From: Ophiosphaerella korrae | Lineage: Eukaryota; Ascomycota; Dothideomycetes; Pleosporales; Phaeosphaeriaceae | Length of the DNA: 64,000 bases | Direction: 5' to 3' | Assembly: GCA_028456385.1 (NCBI GenBank) | Contig: JALNQF010000170.1 | Coordinates: forward strand, 30,821 to 94,820 | In this document: positions 20,018 to 32,540 of the stretch, one piece after another | Layout of the letters: every line of letters starts with the position of its first letter | How positions within the stretch are numbered: position 1 is the stretch's first letter | The notes under the pieces: generated by a model | Databases searched by the model: none | What the model was told of the DNA's origin: nothing | The model's input: the letters and a program-made list of their open reading frames with translations, nothing else | Translations under genes and position numbers: made by a program

Positions 20018-23000
20018 TCACTCAGAAGGCTTAGCTTCTGCGTTGGCTGCAGTCTCGTCTGCAGTTGTAGGAGGAGAGCCAACGTCGCCTGCGTCTTCGA
20101 GGGCTGCCAGTGCACTAGGTATAGTTAGTGCTATATAGTAAAAGGTGTGAGCTGGTTGGTCTTACCTGAAAGCATTCGCATGGGCAGTCGACTCCTTTTC
20201 TTTTTGGACTGGAGGAGTGCCGGTTCGTGATGAGTTGCCAGACTCATCTCTACCACCCATCATACCGGGGCCAAGGCCACGACGACCACTACCGCTACGG
20301 CTACCAAGCATGGACGGGCCAAGAGCTGCTCCGGTATTCATGTTGCGACCAGAGGCGCCCTTGGACAGTTTACGAAGGTCGTCCATCGGTACACGGCCGC
20401 CATTGTCTGGTGGAGGCATCATGCCGCCGCCGGAGAAAGAGCGTGCGTCTCCGCGGCCGATGGGGAGACGACCACCGCCACCACGCTGGTTGGATCGCGT
20501 ACGTTCCATCTCAGCAGCCTGCTGAGCGACCATAGCTTCTTGATGGATTTCGGCAATAGTCTTGGGGCCCTTGAGGACATCCTTAGACTTCCAGCCGGAT
20601 TTGCGCATGTCGATCGTGTCGAGCAACATGAAGCGGAGACGGGAAGGAAGACCTTCCATATTCATGACTTTTTCAATTCGCTCGAAGTACATGTTGATCA
20701 TCTTAGGTCCAGCTTCCGCACTTTCCATAGTCGAACCAACAGTCCTGAGAAGTTTGACCAAGCTTTCAATAGCTGACTCGTCAGGGAGACCCTCAAAGTC
20801 GAGAAGTTTGAGAACACACTCGTGCATGATCCGGAGCGTTAACATGCCAAGCTTGTACAGCTCACCAATGAATTGAATCAGTCCGAGACCTTTACGCTTG
20901 GCAGCAGCGGCAATATAGTACTCGTCAGTAAGCATGGTGATCTCCTTACCCTCTTCCGGCGCTTCGGGAAGATTGATCTCCCAGCCACGCTCGAACTCCT
21001 CTTGACAGCGGTTCAAGAGGTATTTACGGAAGAGAGCACCACCAACAACAGGGTTGTCATACTTGTCACGAACATTCTCATCCTTGATATCTGTGCTCAT
21101 GGTCTGCAACATGCGACTGCAGAACTTGGCATACATAGACGACCAATGACTTTCATCGCAAGCCTTTTCAAAAGTGAGCTGAATTACTTGACGTAGGGTG
21201 CGACCATCGCTTTCATCCTTGGATTGTGCAGCAATCTCGAGGATTTGGTCTGAGATCTTGTCGAACTTTTCGGGTGTCATCTTGTTGAGAGCAGCCTTGA
21301 CCTTTCGTTGTACCATATCGGGGGCCATGTGTCCAGAGGTTGATTGAGGTGCAGTAGATGTGAGACTCTGAGGCTTCCAGCCGGTCTGTGAGCGATCGAG
21401 CTGTTTGACATCTTGACCAGCGGTGAGAGGCATCGCCTTGGCCTCTTGAGCTTCGTTCTTACTGGGTCCGCGTCTGCTACCCTTACCACGCGAGCTACCA
21501 ACACGAGGAGAATTGGGCCCACCGTGGGACATGTTTGTGTACGAACCGCTGCGGACCATTTGGGGCGCACCCATGGGGAACTGACCGCGCCCACCACCCA
21601 TAACAACATGGGCTAGAGGATTGGTCATAGGACCACGTCCAGAGGCTTGCTCGAAACGTTGCTGTGATGTGGTTCCAGGGGGAAGAGTACGAGCATTGGA
21701 GAATCCTTGGAAGTTGCCCATGACATTGCCTGCACCAGCGCCAGAGCGAGAAGGCTGCCGGCCGCCTGCCATTGAACCTGGACGGGCAGATTGGGGCCGA
21801 GCTGAGTCAGTACCATCCCCGACAGTCTCTTTAAGTTTGCTATCCCAGTCCGTTGAAGGCTTCTCTTTGAAAACTTCCTGGAACTGAAGTAAAAAGTCCT
21901 TGTCGTACTGACGACCCTTGTTCCTGCTCCCTGCGTTGAGTGCAGGGTTAGGTGACAGAATACCCTCAGGATAGGCAACAAGTTCGCTTTTGACCTGCAG
22001 GAAACGTGCAGACTTGAGAGACTGCATACCAGCAGTAGGCTGAGCGGGCTCCACAGGCTTGTTTGTCTCCAGTTTAAGATGGGCAGGCTTGGTCTTTGCG
22101 CTCAGAGGCTTCGAGATAGTAGGGATAGGAGTGGGAGCCGCTTGCTCTGTTGGAGTAGATGTGCCACTGGTGGTCTCTTGTGTGGCATTGGCGCCAGGGC
22201 CAAACTGAGTGTTCTTCTTGAGACCAGCAAAGAGCGCCTTGTTCTTGGCCTCACGCTCAGCCTTCTGCTCAAGAGTTTCTGACTCACGAGCCTTTTCGGC
22301 CTCTTCAGCTTCGCGTTCAAGCTTACGTAGGCGCTCCTCCTCAGCTTTAGCACGATCGTCAGCCTTGCTCTTCTCTTCTTCAGCCTTCTTCTTCTTCTCT
22401 TCTTCGTACTTCTTCTCGGCTTCTTCACGCTTGCGCTCTTCTTCTTCCATCTCGGCAATCATACGCTCCATCTCTTCATCTTCGAGACGTTTCTTCTCCT
22501 CAGCATCGGCCTTGGCCTTCTCAGCCGCTTCGGCCTCTTCTTTCTCTTTGGCCTCTTTCTCAGCTTTGGCTTTGGCTTCTTCTTCAGCTTTTTGCTTTGC
22601 TTCAGCGTCAGCCTTCGCAGTTGCATCTGACGTCTCCTTTGCCTGCTTAGCCTCTTCCTCTTGTAGACGGATCTTTTCTTGGACCTGCTTGACAAAGTCT
22701 GCCTTCTTCTCCTCAGCGGTCTTTGGGGCAGTTTCTTCGGTTCGGACAGAGTCAGTGGCACTAGGCGCTCGAGGTGGTGGCGTTGGGGTGGCAGCAATGG
22801 CTGGTGACCGAGGCTGCACAGGTGGAGCAAGTGCGGCAGCCGGTGCAGGTGAAGCGCCTTTGGATTTGAAATCAACGACCTCTCCATCGGCTGTGGCATG
22901 TTAGTGTGAAGTAGGGCGCACTTTGGTTTTGCAACATACCATTCTTAATCACTATAGCCTTGCTCTGCTTCTTGGGGCGCTCAAAGGTAGAGCTCGGGGC

Positions 23001-24656
23001 TGGACTAGCAGCTGTTACGCTGGGAGTGCTATGTGAAATGTGATTGACATTGGTCATCGCAGGGGTAGATGGCTGGGGAACGGCAGATGACGGGCGCTCA
23101 GATATGTTTGACGGAGTACGTGACATGCCCTGAGCCTGTGGCGGCTGGCCATAGGGTCCGGGCACACCATAGGGAGTCTGCATCTGCTGGGGGAAGCCGT
23201 GGGTGCGACCAGGACTTGCGGGTATACCTCCTGGGTAGTGGATGGACTGTTGTAGACCACCATATGGCTGGCCATAGTAGCCATTGTATGGATCAAGGCC
23301 TTGAGGAGGCATGCCATACATACCCTGATTAGGCAAAGTCGTTAGATACTGTTGATATTGTTGCGAATCGCTAGTCGAAATAGAGAAAGAGTGATTGAGA
23401 GGCTGAAGGAAAACATTCGACTGATTGAAAGGGTCTCGAATCTCGAGCTCCTTGACATTTGTCGACTGTACATGGAATGGTTGAGAGGACTGATGAGAAA
23501 ATCGAGCCGCAGTCGTAGTTACAATTGACTTGCTAGTCTCGGAAAGTGAAGGAGAGTTGGACATAATAAAGGGTATACGAACTGGCTGCGCATAAGACTG
23601 GCCTTGATAGAAAGGCATGCCTTGTGGGTTGGCAAGATGAGCTTGCTGGTGCATTGTAGCAGGTGTCATGGCCGGGCTACGGTTCTGACGGAACGGCGAG
23701 TTTTGTTGCATTGGTCCTGATGGTTGGAAAGCAGGAGGCATTCCGCGACCCATATGTTGTTGGGGGACGGAACGGTACGGCTGTGGACTGTGGTTGGCCA
23801 TGTTTGGATTGTAATGTTGAGGTGGGAAACTGGGGCCACGGCCACCACGGCCGCCATTAGGTGGATATCCGCGGTTCATGTTGGCGTTACTCATATCGCT
23901 GTGCGCCGATTGGGACGACTCACGGCGCAGGTGCTGGGCCTGTGGAAGCGAGTTGTTTTGAGGGGGCATGCTCGTAGGACGAGACTGTTGGGTCGTTAGA
24001 ATAATTGGGTCCATATGGTTGAGCTGCGGTTGAGAACTTACGCCACCATCATTGCCTTCGCCACCCTGACCACCGAAGACGAGGTCTGGTCGCGTAGGGA
24101 GACCGTCCGGCTTGGGTCCCCCAGAAATAGGTGTAGGAATCGGCGAGGGCGAATGGGCGGGAGAGGCAACCCGTGGGTTCTGAAGTTGGGCGTTCAAGTT
24201 GCCCTGGACAACAGGTGATGCGTGCGCGGGTGCGGGCGAGGGGGCGAGCGAGCCGAACTTGATGTTGGACGGCGGGCCCGTGGTCGGAGGGGTCTGCTTG
24301 ATGTGGACCGAGGACTTGCGGCTGTGTTCACTGCCGTTTAGGCCGCCGCCGACAATGGCAGGCATGGTGGGGATGGCGGGTTTGATGGAAGTGCTCCCGT
24401 TCACGGGGGATACTGAAGAGCTCTTTCCATGCTGGGCGTTTGGCGGGCCTCCCACTGCCACGGGCGGCGCTCCGCTAGACGCGATTATCGGAGAAGAGGT
24501 CTTCTGAGTCGCGTTGGCGTAAGAGCTGCGGGCAGTGGGCTGAGCCGATCCGGCGGCCACGTTGGCGGACGAACCTGCAGAGGCGGTGTTCGCGGCGGTA
24601 GCGTTGGAGGAAGCGGCGATGGTGGGGGTTTGCGCGTTCGAGATGGATGCACTCAT
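20018..24656 (-). CDS. Eukaryotic translation initiation factor 4G
   Basis: Scaffold of the cap-binding complex eIF4F, bridging eIF4E, eIF4A, poly(A)-binding protein and eIF3 in the cytosol. Minus-strand exons 24656-22940, 22890-20166 and 20114-20018 give 1512 aa. The first 570 residues are Pro/Gln/Gly/Ser-rich. VIKNADGEVVDFK spans the first junction. A long Lys/Glu/Ala-rich charged helix (about 620-800) precedes the eIF4E-binding motif YDKDFLL (near 899), then the MIF4G HEAT domain (about 1095-1340) and a Ser/Arg/Gly-rich tail. Exon 3 ends SALAALEDAGD...EAKPSE. A 258-nt in-frame segment (23325-23582) in exon 1 has intron signals; if spliced, the protein is 1426 aa. A Ser/Ala-rich plus-strand frame at 22209-22904 is the antisense of the charged helix. 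Confidence 0.93.
23325..23582 (-). other. Probable in-frame intron inside eIF4G exon 1
   Basis: On the minus strand the segment starts GTTCGT (GTNNGT donor) and ends CTAACGACTTTGCCTAATCAG, a well-placed branch site and acceptor. It is 258 nt, a multiple of three, and free of stops. Removing it joins ...SYAQP to GMYGMPPQG, which fits the Pro/Gly/Gln-rich surroundings better than the Ser/Thr/Phe-rich residues it encodes. Confidence 0.6.
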
Positions 24657-27600
24657 TAGAAGTCCTAGGTGGCGGCTTTGGGAGGTGGAAGAGTGCAGAG
24701 TGGAGAGAGGAGAGACGAGGAGGCTTGCGCTGGGCTTGATTTGTCTGGTGGCGTTGCTGATCTCAGATCGGCGGTCGGGGGCAAGGAGCTGCGTATTAGG
24801 AGTCTGCTAAGAGAGCGACTCGGGTGCAGGCAGAGCGGCGAGAAAGGAACGAGGAAGGGTCGGCTCCTGGGAAATAGGGCGACGGGGAGGCTGTCCGAGC
24901 GCTTTCACTGCGGCGAGTGAAATGTGTCGTGACAGGTGCTCCGGGATGAATTTCAACAGACGCGTCTGTGAAATGGCAAGCGGCTCGCGTGATGATCACT
25001 GAGCTCGCTGCTATGAGGTCGTGTTGATAACTTCAACGATGGGTATGGGAGAAGGGAGAAAAATCATTAGGTGAGTGAGGTTGTTGGGGGTTGTGCGGCT
25101 GCTAAGCCGAATCGAGCCTCAAAGTGCCTGGATACCCAAGGCTACGCTTTTGACAATGAATCACCCAGGCGCACCGCAAACCACCTCGAGAGAAAATAGC
25201 CCACAAGCTTAGCATTGCAGTCGCGCTATTACTCTGCAAACCGTGGCATCTTGCAGAGGCGACATGCAATGCATCAGTCACCGCCCGCGTTGCCGTGTCA
25301 CTTTGGGCTCTTGCCTCGGGCGCTGCGAGCAGGCAGGAGCGACTCCTCCACCAGGCAGGCGCGTTGAACGCTGCTGACCAGCCCGCCGTCATGACATAAG
25401 CAACAGATGACCTTTTGCCTTGCCAGAGCCACGTCAAGGGCGTTGCCTATGAACCATGACGTGAACCATGACATGATCTCCTTCGTGTGCACGCGGGCGG
25501 CCACCCTCATTCGAGCAGCACAATTGACAGCAAATCCGACTGTCTATGGCTGATTGAACGTATGCCACTCAAGCAAGACGCCTACTTACTTACTCACCAA
25601 ATGAGCGCCGCCCCTCCAGTCACCGCTATTACGAGCCTGTGCCCCGTTGCACAGTCACAGGCCCGGTCAGCCGCACCGTTGTCCATAATCTGGTTGCTGG
25701 CCTCGTTCGTCCCGCACTCACCACGGACTGTGGGTGGGCATCATCGTACCCCGCTATGATGAGAAAAAAAAAGCCGATAATTATGATGCGCCGGCATGCA
25801 CAATGACGCGGTGTTTCCTAACATCAACCAACACATGTGAAGAACAGCTAGGCCGCTTAACTCCGGGTCACGTGAGACCCCTATCGTCCAGCCAATCAAT
25901 CAAGAACGCTATAGGCGCTCTGCCCTAATCACTGTTTTTACCAAATGTTTCTAGAAGCTGTCTTGACTCGAGCAATAAGGTGACTTCTGGTGAACATGCC
26001 CCAACTAAATGGCACAGTCGAGATAGGATGAAGCAGCTCACAGACCCATGCACATGTATCAAATATTGATTCATCAAAGTACCTATTTTGAGGCTATGCC
26101 AGCCCCAGGAACATAAACTAAACGAATCACCCCCACTGATTCAACACCATTGAATGAAACAGCCTTCTACGAGGTACCGCGGCATCTGGGTACGGTCGGC
26201 TCAAGCCGTCTCAGCCTCCTGCGATGTGACTACGGTATCCCAACTTGGCTCGACATCAGCTAGACATCAAAGTTCACTCCAAGCCAGCGCACCGCGACGG
26301 CAGATGCAGCATTCGAAATATTGCGCCGTGGTACTTAAAGCAGCAACCTAGCTCGCCCGTCGTCTCACTTGTGTTAGCGGCGGCCGATACCCGGGCGCCA
26401 GGTTTCTGATGGCGACACGGCGCCTTCAAACTTCAGATTCAAAACTTCAAACACGTCGGTTCGTGGGACCACATTGTCATGTCATGCCATGCACCAGGCC
26501 ATCCCTACTACCAGGAAGCCACAGCATGCCCAAATGCGTGCATGCTTGCTCCATGCTCGGTACGACTGGTAAGACCGATCCCGTGATATCCAACTCACTT
26601 TTGCGCAATCATCGTCTATTCATCTTCCCATGTTGGTAATCCTACCGGCTTCGCAAGCCGGTAGAGACAAGAGGCTGAGTCTGCGGCTCGGGGCTGTCGG
26701 AGCGATCGTCATGCATCGCCGCTGTGTTACACTTACCTAGACGACGCTGGGGCGATTTGGAAGAAGAACCATTTTGTTTGTCGCAGAGTCTTGTTGGCGA
26801 GCGGAGTATTGGTACTTCAATGATGTGGCGGCTTGAGCAGTCCCGCTTCTCGGTGTTGTCGATCGCCATGGCACTTGGGTACACGCAACTCTTTATGCAC
26901 AGCCCTGCAGCCTCAGGCTTGTTGCTGCCCAGCGGCATCCGTACGCACTCCGTGGATTCTGAAAGGCGCATCAACCCACCGTTTCATAACCTGTGCTTTT
27001 TGGGCCCTTGGATTTGGTTTGGAGGGCAGCGGAACCAGCCCTCTGAGGCTGCCTCGTGCATGATGAGTGGGTGAGACAGCGGACACTAGGAGCGCCATTG
27101 CGCCGCGGTCGACATTCCTCAGCCAGAAAGGAAAAGGCAGGCCATAGCCAAAAGGACTTCGCATGAATGAGCTATTGTCACGATGCCTTTGCTAATACTA
27201 AGGTTGGGCCGTTGGTGGCGGCCATGACAGAAGATGGTGTGGAGTGGGGAGGCGCCGTAATGCGGGAGGGTTGCAATACGAAAGCGAGTTAAGCCGTGGC
27301 TTGTGGCTCCTTCCCGTACCTCGTCGGCTGCATTATCCACTTATCCTGCCGTGGTTTCGCTATGAATTGCCTTGTCTTCTATCGTCATGCTACATGGACC
27401 AGGCACTTCAAAGTGCAGTCACCAGTGTCTGGCCCTGCAAGCGGGGAGGATGGAGCATTACAGCAACCTCGGCCTATGGCTAGTCCGTGGTAGTCGAGGC
27501 TGGGCTGGTGGTGGTACACAGTGTAGTACTGCCGTGCTACGGTGATGCCACGGTGATGCCGGCTGTTCCTACCTCTGCCATGCTATTCTCAGTTGGTCAC

Positions 27601-30600
27601 GATGCAGCGCGAGCTGCCCAACCACCACCACCAGCGTCATGCCGTCACCCTCCCAAAATGTGCACACCCATGCTAACATGTGAAGTGTAAAAGCAAGTGC
27701 ACACGCCTACACGTGATCCCTACTCCTGGCGACTTCCAATAATCCGCACTTGCCCCATAGCATCCACCTCCGGTCCCAGTCAGGCATGGCAGGCCTATTC
27801 TCACCAACCACACTCCAATGCTCGGTACGCCGACTGCAGTGAGCGTGCAGTGCAGTAGCAGGACGGTAGTCAGGTCGCACAAGGCTGACCTTACGGACCC
27901 CCGAGACCACACTGTCTTTCACCCCGTCTTGACCTACTCCATCAGTCCTCCCGGCTCTTGGGGGCCAAACAGAGAGCGAGCTTGCCGTATTCCAGGCCCC
28001 ATTAGGCCTTGCCATACTCACCTATCCTCTCTTACCTGCAGCATGGAAATTTTCCTGTCGAACCACCGAGTTCAGCCGGCGCAGTCGTGGATCGGTGTCA
28101 TTACTCATCTCAGGCACGACGTTCCGCCTTCCTTGCACCTGCTCTGAGCCTCTACCACTTCGTTTCGTTTCGTTTCGCCAGACGCGATACAGGCAGCGCA
28201 ATGATGGCGCGTGTACCTGCACCACACGGACGTTAAGCTTCCTAGATGTCAGCGCCTTTCCCTATCTTCCGGAAATCTCAGCGGTTAACTCGAGCCGAAC
28301 CCATCGTGAAAGGCTGTCGAGATACTCCGCTGCAAAAGCGGCCATATCATTGCTAGCTGCATCGTCGTGCTTGCGCTTGATGCAGTCGTAGGAGCCAGCG
28401 CGCGGTCGGACCACTCGGAAAGGCGTACCGCATTGCGGCAACTATCAGTCCAAGCTTATCCAAGGGCTACCTTAATGACTTCACACCATGGATTGTTGTT
28501 CCCTACGCTCTGGTTTCGCTAGTCTGGCGCAGTCATTGCTTCCCCCACTTATGGTATGGTGGCTTGTGGTTGGCGACCTGAGACGTTGGCTCAACGCACC
28601 TGCTCCACAGGCAATTCCCTGCGCCCTTACGGTTCCCGATCCCGGCCATATGTGAACATGTTTACACAATATCAGAAGACTAGCAGACGATGAACGCGCC
28701 TATCACACCGCCACATCCATGAAACTGGCCGCACCAATGTCGAGCCATCACCAGATCACACGCCCACGACTCCACCAGATCCTGCATGCTCCCTGGCAAG
28801 TCTTTGCGCTTAACCATGGCGTACTAGCCTTCTCGAATTCTCGAAGCTCTGGAACCCGCTTGGAAGAACGGTGACTGCTATCACCCAATTCGTCGAGGTA
28901 GGGTATGCCCAGCCTCAATTAAGCCTAAGATGTACTTTTGACCGACGCCGGCGGCTCGTTGGCAGGCGCCTCATCAATCTAATCTGCAATCTATGCTTCC
29001 CGAATGCCAGCACAGCCGTTAATAACTCTAATAGAGTGAAGATCCACACCCAGCATGACATTCCATGCAGAAAGGCAAGAGATTCATATTGGTGTCACGC
29101 ATTTACTTTGGTTCGCCCTGGACTAAGTCGACATCCCTGCCCACATACTCAGCCATGTATACCCAGGCGCATATGCAAGACGACAAAGTCAACCTATGAG
29201 ATGTAGCAGTCGCCATCCAAGTTTCCCCGCAAAACGCAGATCCTAGAGATGGGCGTTTGGAACATCGACAACGAGAGAATTTTACCTACATCTCATGACT
29301 CGAGCGCAGGGACCTTTTTCTCTACCACCCACCTAGACTACCTTCTTCATGCCCTGGCAATTTAGCCACCGCGACCACACAGGTCAGAACCTTGCGTCAA
29401 CTCGGCATCCCATCCATACCGACCACAGGCACTCAATCAAAAGGATCACTAGTACAGCACACTGCACGCGGTTCCTGAGCCTCAGATGCCGAAATGATAC
29501 GCAGGACCACTGGCTCTGTCTGGGGTAAAGTGTGGAGAAACGCCTTCACGGGAGTATCACCAGCACCCCCATCCCCATTGCCAGTGGTCATACGGCGGTT
29601 TAGATTGCTGAGGAGGGGTAACAGAGGGAGATCGACGTCTCGAAGCCATCGAAGCTTCTGTACGGAAGATTCTTCGCGCCATGGCATGGGCCGATAAACT
29701 CAGGGACGCGGTGACGCTCACTGGGCGAGTGTGTTGCGCTGTAGCCGTAGCCCTTCCACGCGCCGTTCCACGCGCGATGTCGCACAAACCACTACCCAGT
29801 GGGTATTCTATCGTTCGCTGGCTCAGCCGGCTGTCGGATACTCAGGGTGAGCAGCCCGTCTGCTGTGGCTTGACCGATCTGAACATGCGTGCTTGCACCC
29901 GCTTGGTTTTCCCCTTCGTGTCCCCACTGCTCACTTGTTCTCCTGATGATGCTAATTTTCCCTTTCTCGTGTGGTACATGCCGGTGGCGGAAGCGAGTGC
30001 TGGCATAACTCCGCTTGGATATTCAAGTCCCAGGTGGCTATTTTCCTGCGCAAAGGCAATCAGCCTGGAGCGTGGCGACCTGCATGGCACTATGCGGAAG
30101 TAAGAAGCGATCGCACATGTGCAAATCAAAGCAAGGCGATCAAAGTATTGGGGGGGGGGGGTATCATTGAATATTCGTAGGCGTATTGACATATCTCAGT
30201 CTTTTTTTGGACAAGCTATTTTTCTCCTCCAGTGAAGAATTTTAAACAAAGCAAGCAAGCGCGCAACCAGCACCAATCACTTCTCCAATAAAAACCAAAA
30301 TCCGTGTGTAAAAAAAAATGTGTACAGCACCTTTCGAACGTAATATGAAACACTATTGAATCCCAACGCTCCCACCACCGTGAAAGGGCGAAAGTAACAA
30401 AAAATAAAGGCGGTGGGGGAACCTAAAACATACGTACAGGAGAAAGGTATATACCAGCAGTAACATTAAGCTTCTGTCAGAAAAAAGAATGCGATTCATG
30501 CAAAAGATAACGCAGGCTTGCCAGAAAGAGTAAAAGAAGAGAGATTGATAGATGCCTGTTTGAAAAGCCCTTGCCATGCGCCACCCTCCAACATGAAACA

Positions 30601-30841
30601 AGCCACGCAAAGGAGGCTTCGGAACGCGAAGCCGCCAACGCTCATTCGAAGGAAAACAAGTGCTGAATAGCCGTTCAAAGTCATCATATCCCGGTCCTGT
30701 CATCATGTTTGAGTCCGCGTACAGCCGCGCACACTCTTGCCTATTTTGCGTGAATTTGCCACGGCTGTGCTGTTTTGAGGGGGGCAAGGAGCCAGCTGCC
30801 ATTAACGCCCTGGTAATTACCATTGTGGTGAAATGTTTTGC
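24657..30841. other. 6.2 kb span without a supported gene
   Basis: Lies between the eIF4G start and the homeodomain gene 3' end. The first few hundred bases must include the eIF4G promoter and leader. Open frames up to about 156 aa occur on both strands, but none has a recognised domain, convincing exon chain or consistent codon use. Noted inside: a 10-bp hairpin at 26642-26664, a TTCGT-type short repeat near 28159-28177, and a run of 12 G at 30150-30161. The right end (about 30,200-30,841) is likely 3' untranslated region of the homeodomain gene. No tRNA or rRNA was found. Confidence 0.5.
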
Positions 30842-32540
30842 TCAATAAGTCTGTGATAGTTGGGACGTGGTGTCGTCATTGTCCTGGTTGTGGGACGAGT
30901 GCTCGATTACTTCCCCTAGCACGGAGCCAACGCCAGGATATTGGTCGCTGTGGCCTGAGTCGTTCCGCAGGTAGGAGTTGGGGAACGTGCTGAGATGGTG
31001 TGGTGCGCTTAGCTGTGGCATCGCATAGCTTTGGGGAGTCACCAACGGTGAGCCAGAATATGATGGGAAGTGTGCGGTTTGGGGAGTGTTGGCGCTGCGG
31101 CTCGGGGTGTAGTGTGTGCTGAGCTCAATTCTCCTGGGCACGCCGTTGGAGAAGGAACGCATTCTGTGTGAGCTTGATGCTTGGAAGCCAGGGACTGGAG
31201 CGTAGGAATAACCAATGCCATACGGCATCATTGAACTCGAGTACGATCGTGGAGTATCGGGGTGGCTAGTTGAGTCTGGTGACCCCCCCATGCTTTCGTG
31301 ACTGTAGCTCATGCTCGACCTTAGGGGTGACTGCAAAGACTCTGCTCGGCTTCTTCCGATGCGATCGGCATGAAGGGTTAGTCTTGGGATGCTGTGTTGT
31401 GCTGCGTACGCTGGTGGAGTGCTGACTGGCATTGAGAATGGGTTCGACGTTCTTGGGCTGGTGTCAAGTGGGGCTGAATTGAAACCAAACGGCGAGTCGC
31501 CATGTGCTGACACAGGTGAGAGCGTATCGGTCGCCGACTGCGGTGGCGTGAATGTGAAACCACCGAAAGCCGGGCTGATGCCAGTGGGTGAAATGTGCGA
31601 GTCGAGGGGTCCTCTTCGTAGAGTATCGATGCTGAGAGGCCGCATCATGTTACCTTCAGGAAAGCTTGGAGCATAGGATCCTGGAGATGCAAGAGGCGTT
31701 CCAAGGCCGTGGTGGGCGCCAAATGGGGAGTGCAGTGCTGAAGCCATATCGAAGTCATCTGGTAGAGCTCGGGATCTCATCATGCGCTCACGATCGTCGC
31801 TAGTTAAACGCTTGAGCTTTGCTCGTCTGTATCTATTAGCATTGTCATCGGCCAACCGTGGATGCTGCCTACCTGTTCTGGAACCAGACTTGTACTTGTC
31901 GCGGGCTAAGACCTGGGATCTCGCGAGCTAGACGTTCTCGATGAGCAGCATCAGGATGCGCCTGGCGGGCAAACTCGCTCATGAGGAATCGAGTTTGGTT
32001 ATGAGTCAATCTAAATCGCTTCATCTTGCGCTTAGCTGCGCGAATCTCTGCAGCAGATAGCGGAGGCCTGTTCTCATCCTTGTTTTCTTCCTCACAAAGG
32101 TCGTCTTTGTCATCTAGAATAATATCATCTTCTTGGTCGTCTAGCTTCTCAGCTGTGAGGCCATCGTGTGTTGATGGTGGCGTTAGTCTGGAGATGGGAC
32201 TGGTAGGTGCTGATCCTCCAAAGGTGACGTTTGGTACATCGTGCTCTTCGATGTCACCTAATCCTGTTGGTGAGGCGGCGCCACTACTCAAATGGCTCTT
32301 GTTGTCGAGAAGGTAAGGAAAGCTCTTGTGGGATCGCATCATGGGGCGTTTGAGGTCGAAGCTATGCCCAGCTACTTCAGCCTGGAGCATCGCCATGTCG
32401 CTATCCGAATGTGGAGGAGTGTGCTCCAGGGTCCGAAGGTCAGAAGTTTGCCACTCGGAATCTACTGGAGCCGTACTGTACACAGACAGACGCGGCGAAC
32501 TGGGCGGAGACAAAGGAATGATGAAGTTTCCGTCCACCAT
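30842..32540 (-). CDS. Homeodomain transcription factor
   Basis: Nuclear DNA-binding regulator. Exons 32540-31873 and 31826-30842 give 550 aa. A homeodomain lies at about residues 170-230: FRLTHNQTRFLMSEFARQAH opens helix 1 and the recognition helix reads PRQVQVWFQNRRAKLKR. The 46-nt intron (31827-31872) splits the second Arg of WFQNRR; removing it restores the motif exactly. An acidic stretch (DDQEDDIILDDKDD) precedes the domain. The C-terminal half is Ser/Pro-rich and probably disordered, with ALPDDFDMASAL just after the domain. A likely 5' untranslated intron lies at 32603-32652. Fungal proteins of this type (such as Phx1-like factors) control development and stress survival, but I cannot name the orthologue from sequence alone. 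Confidence 0.9.

Noticed and set aside
22209..22904. 231-aa Ser/Ala-rich plus-strand frame
   Set aside because: Antisense of the Lys/Glu/Ala-rich eIF4G helix, whose codons give Ser/Phe/Leu on the other strand.
26458..26480. B-box-like sequence suggesting another tRNA
   Set aside because: CGGTTCGTGGGACC lacks the invariant A of the B-box and no cloverleaf can be built upstream.
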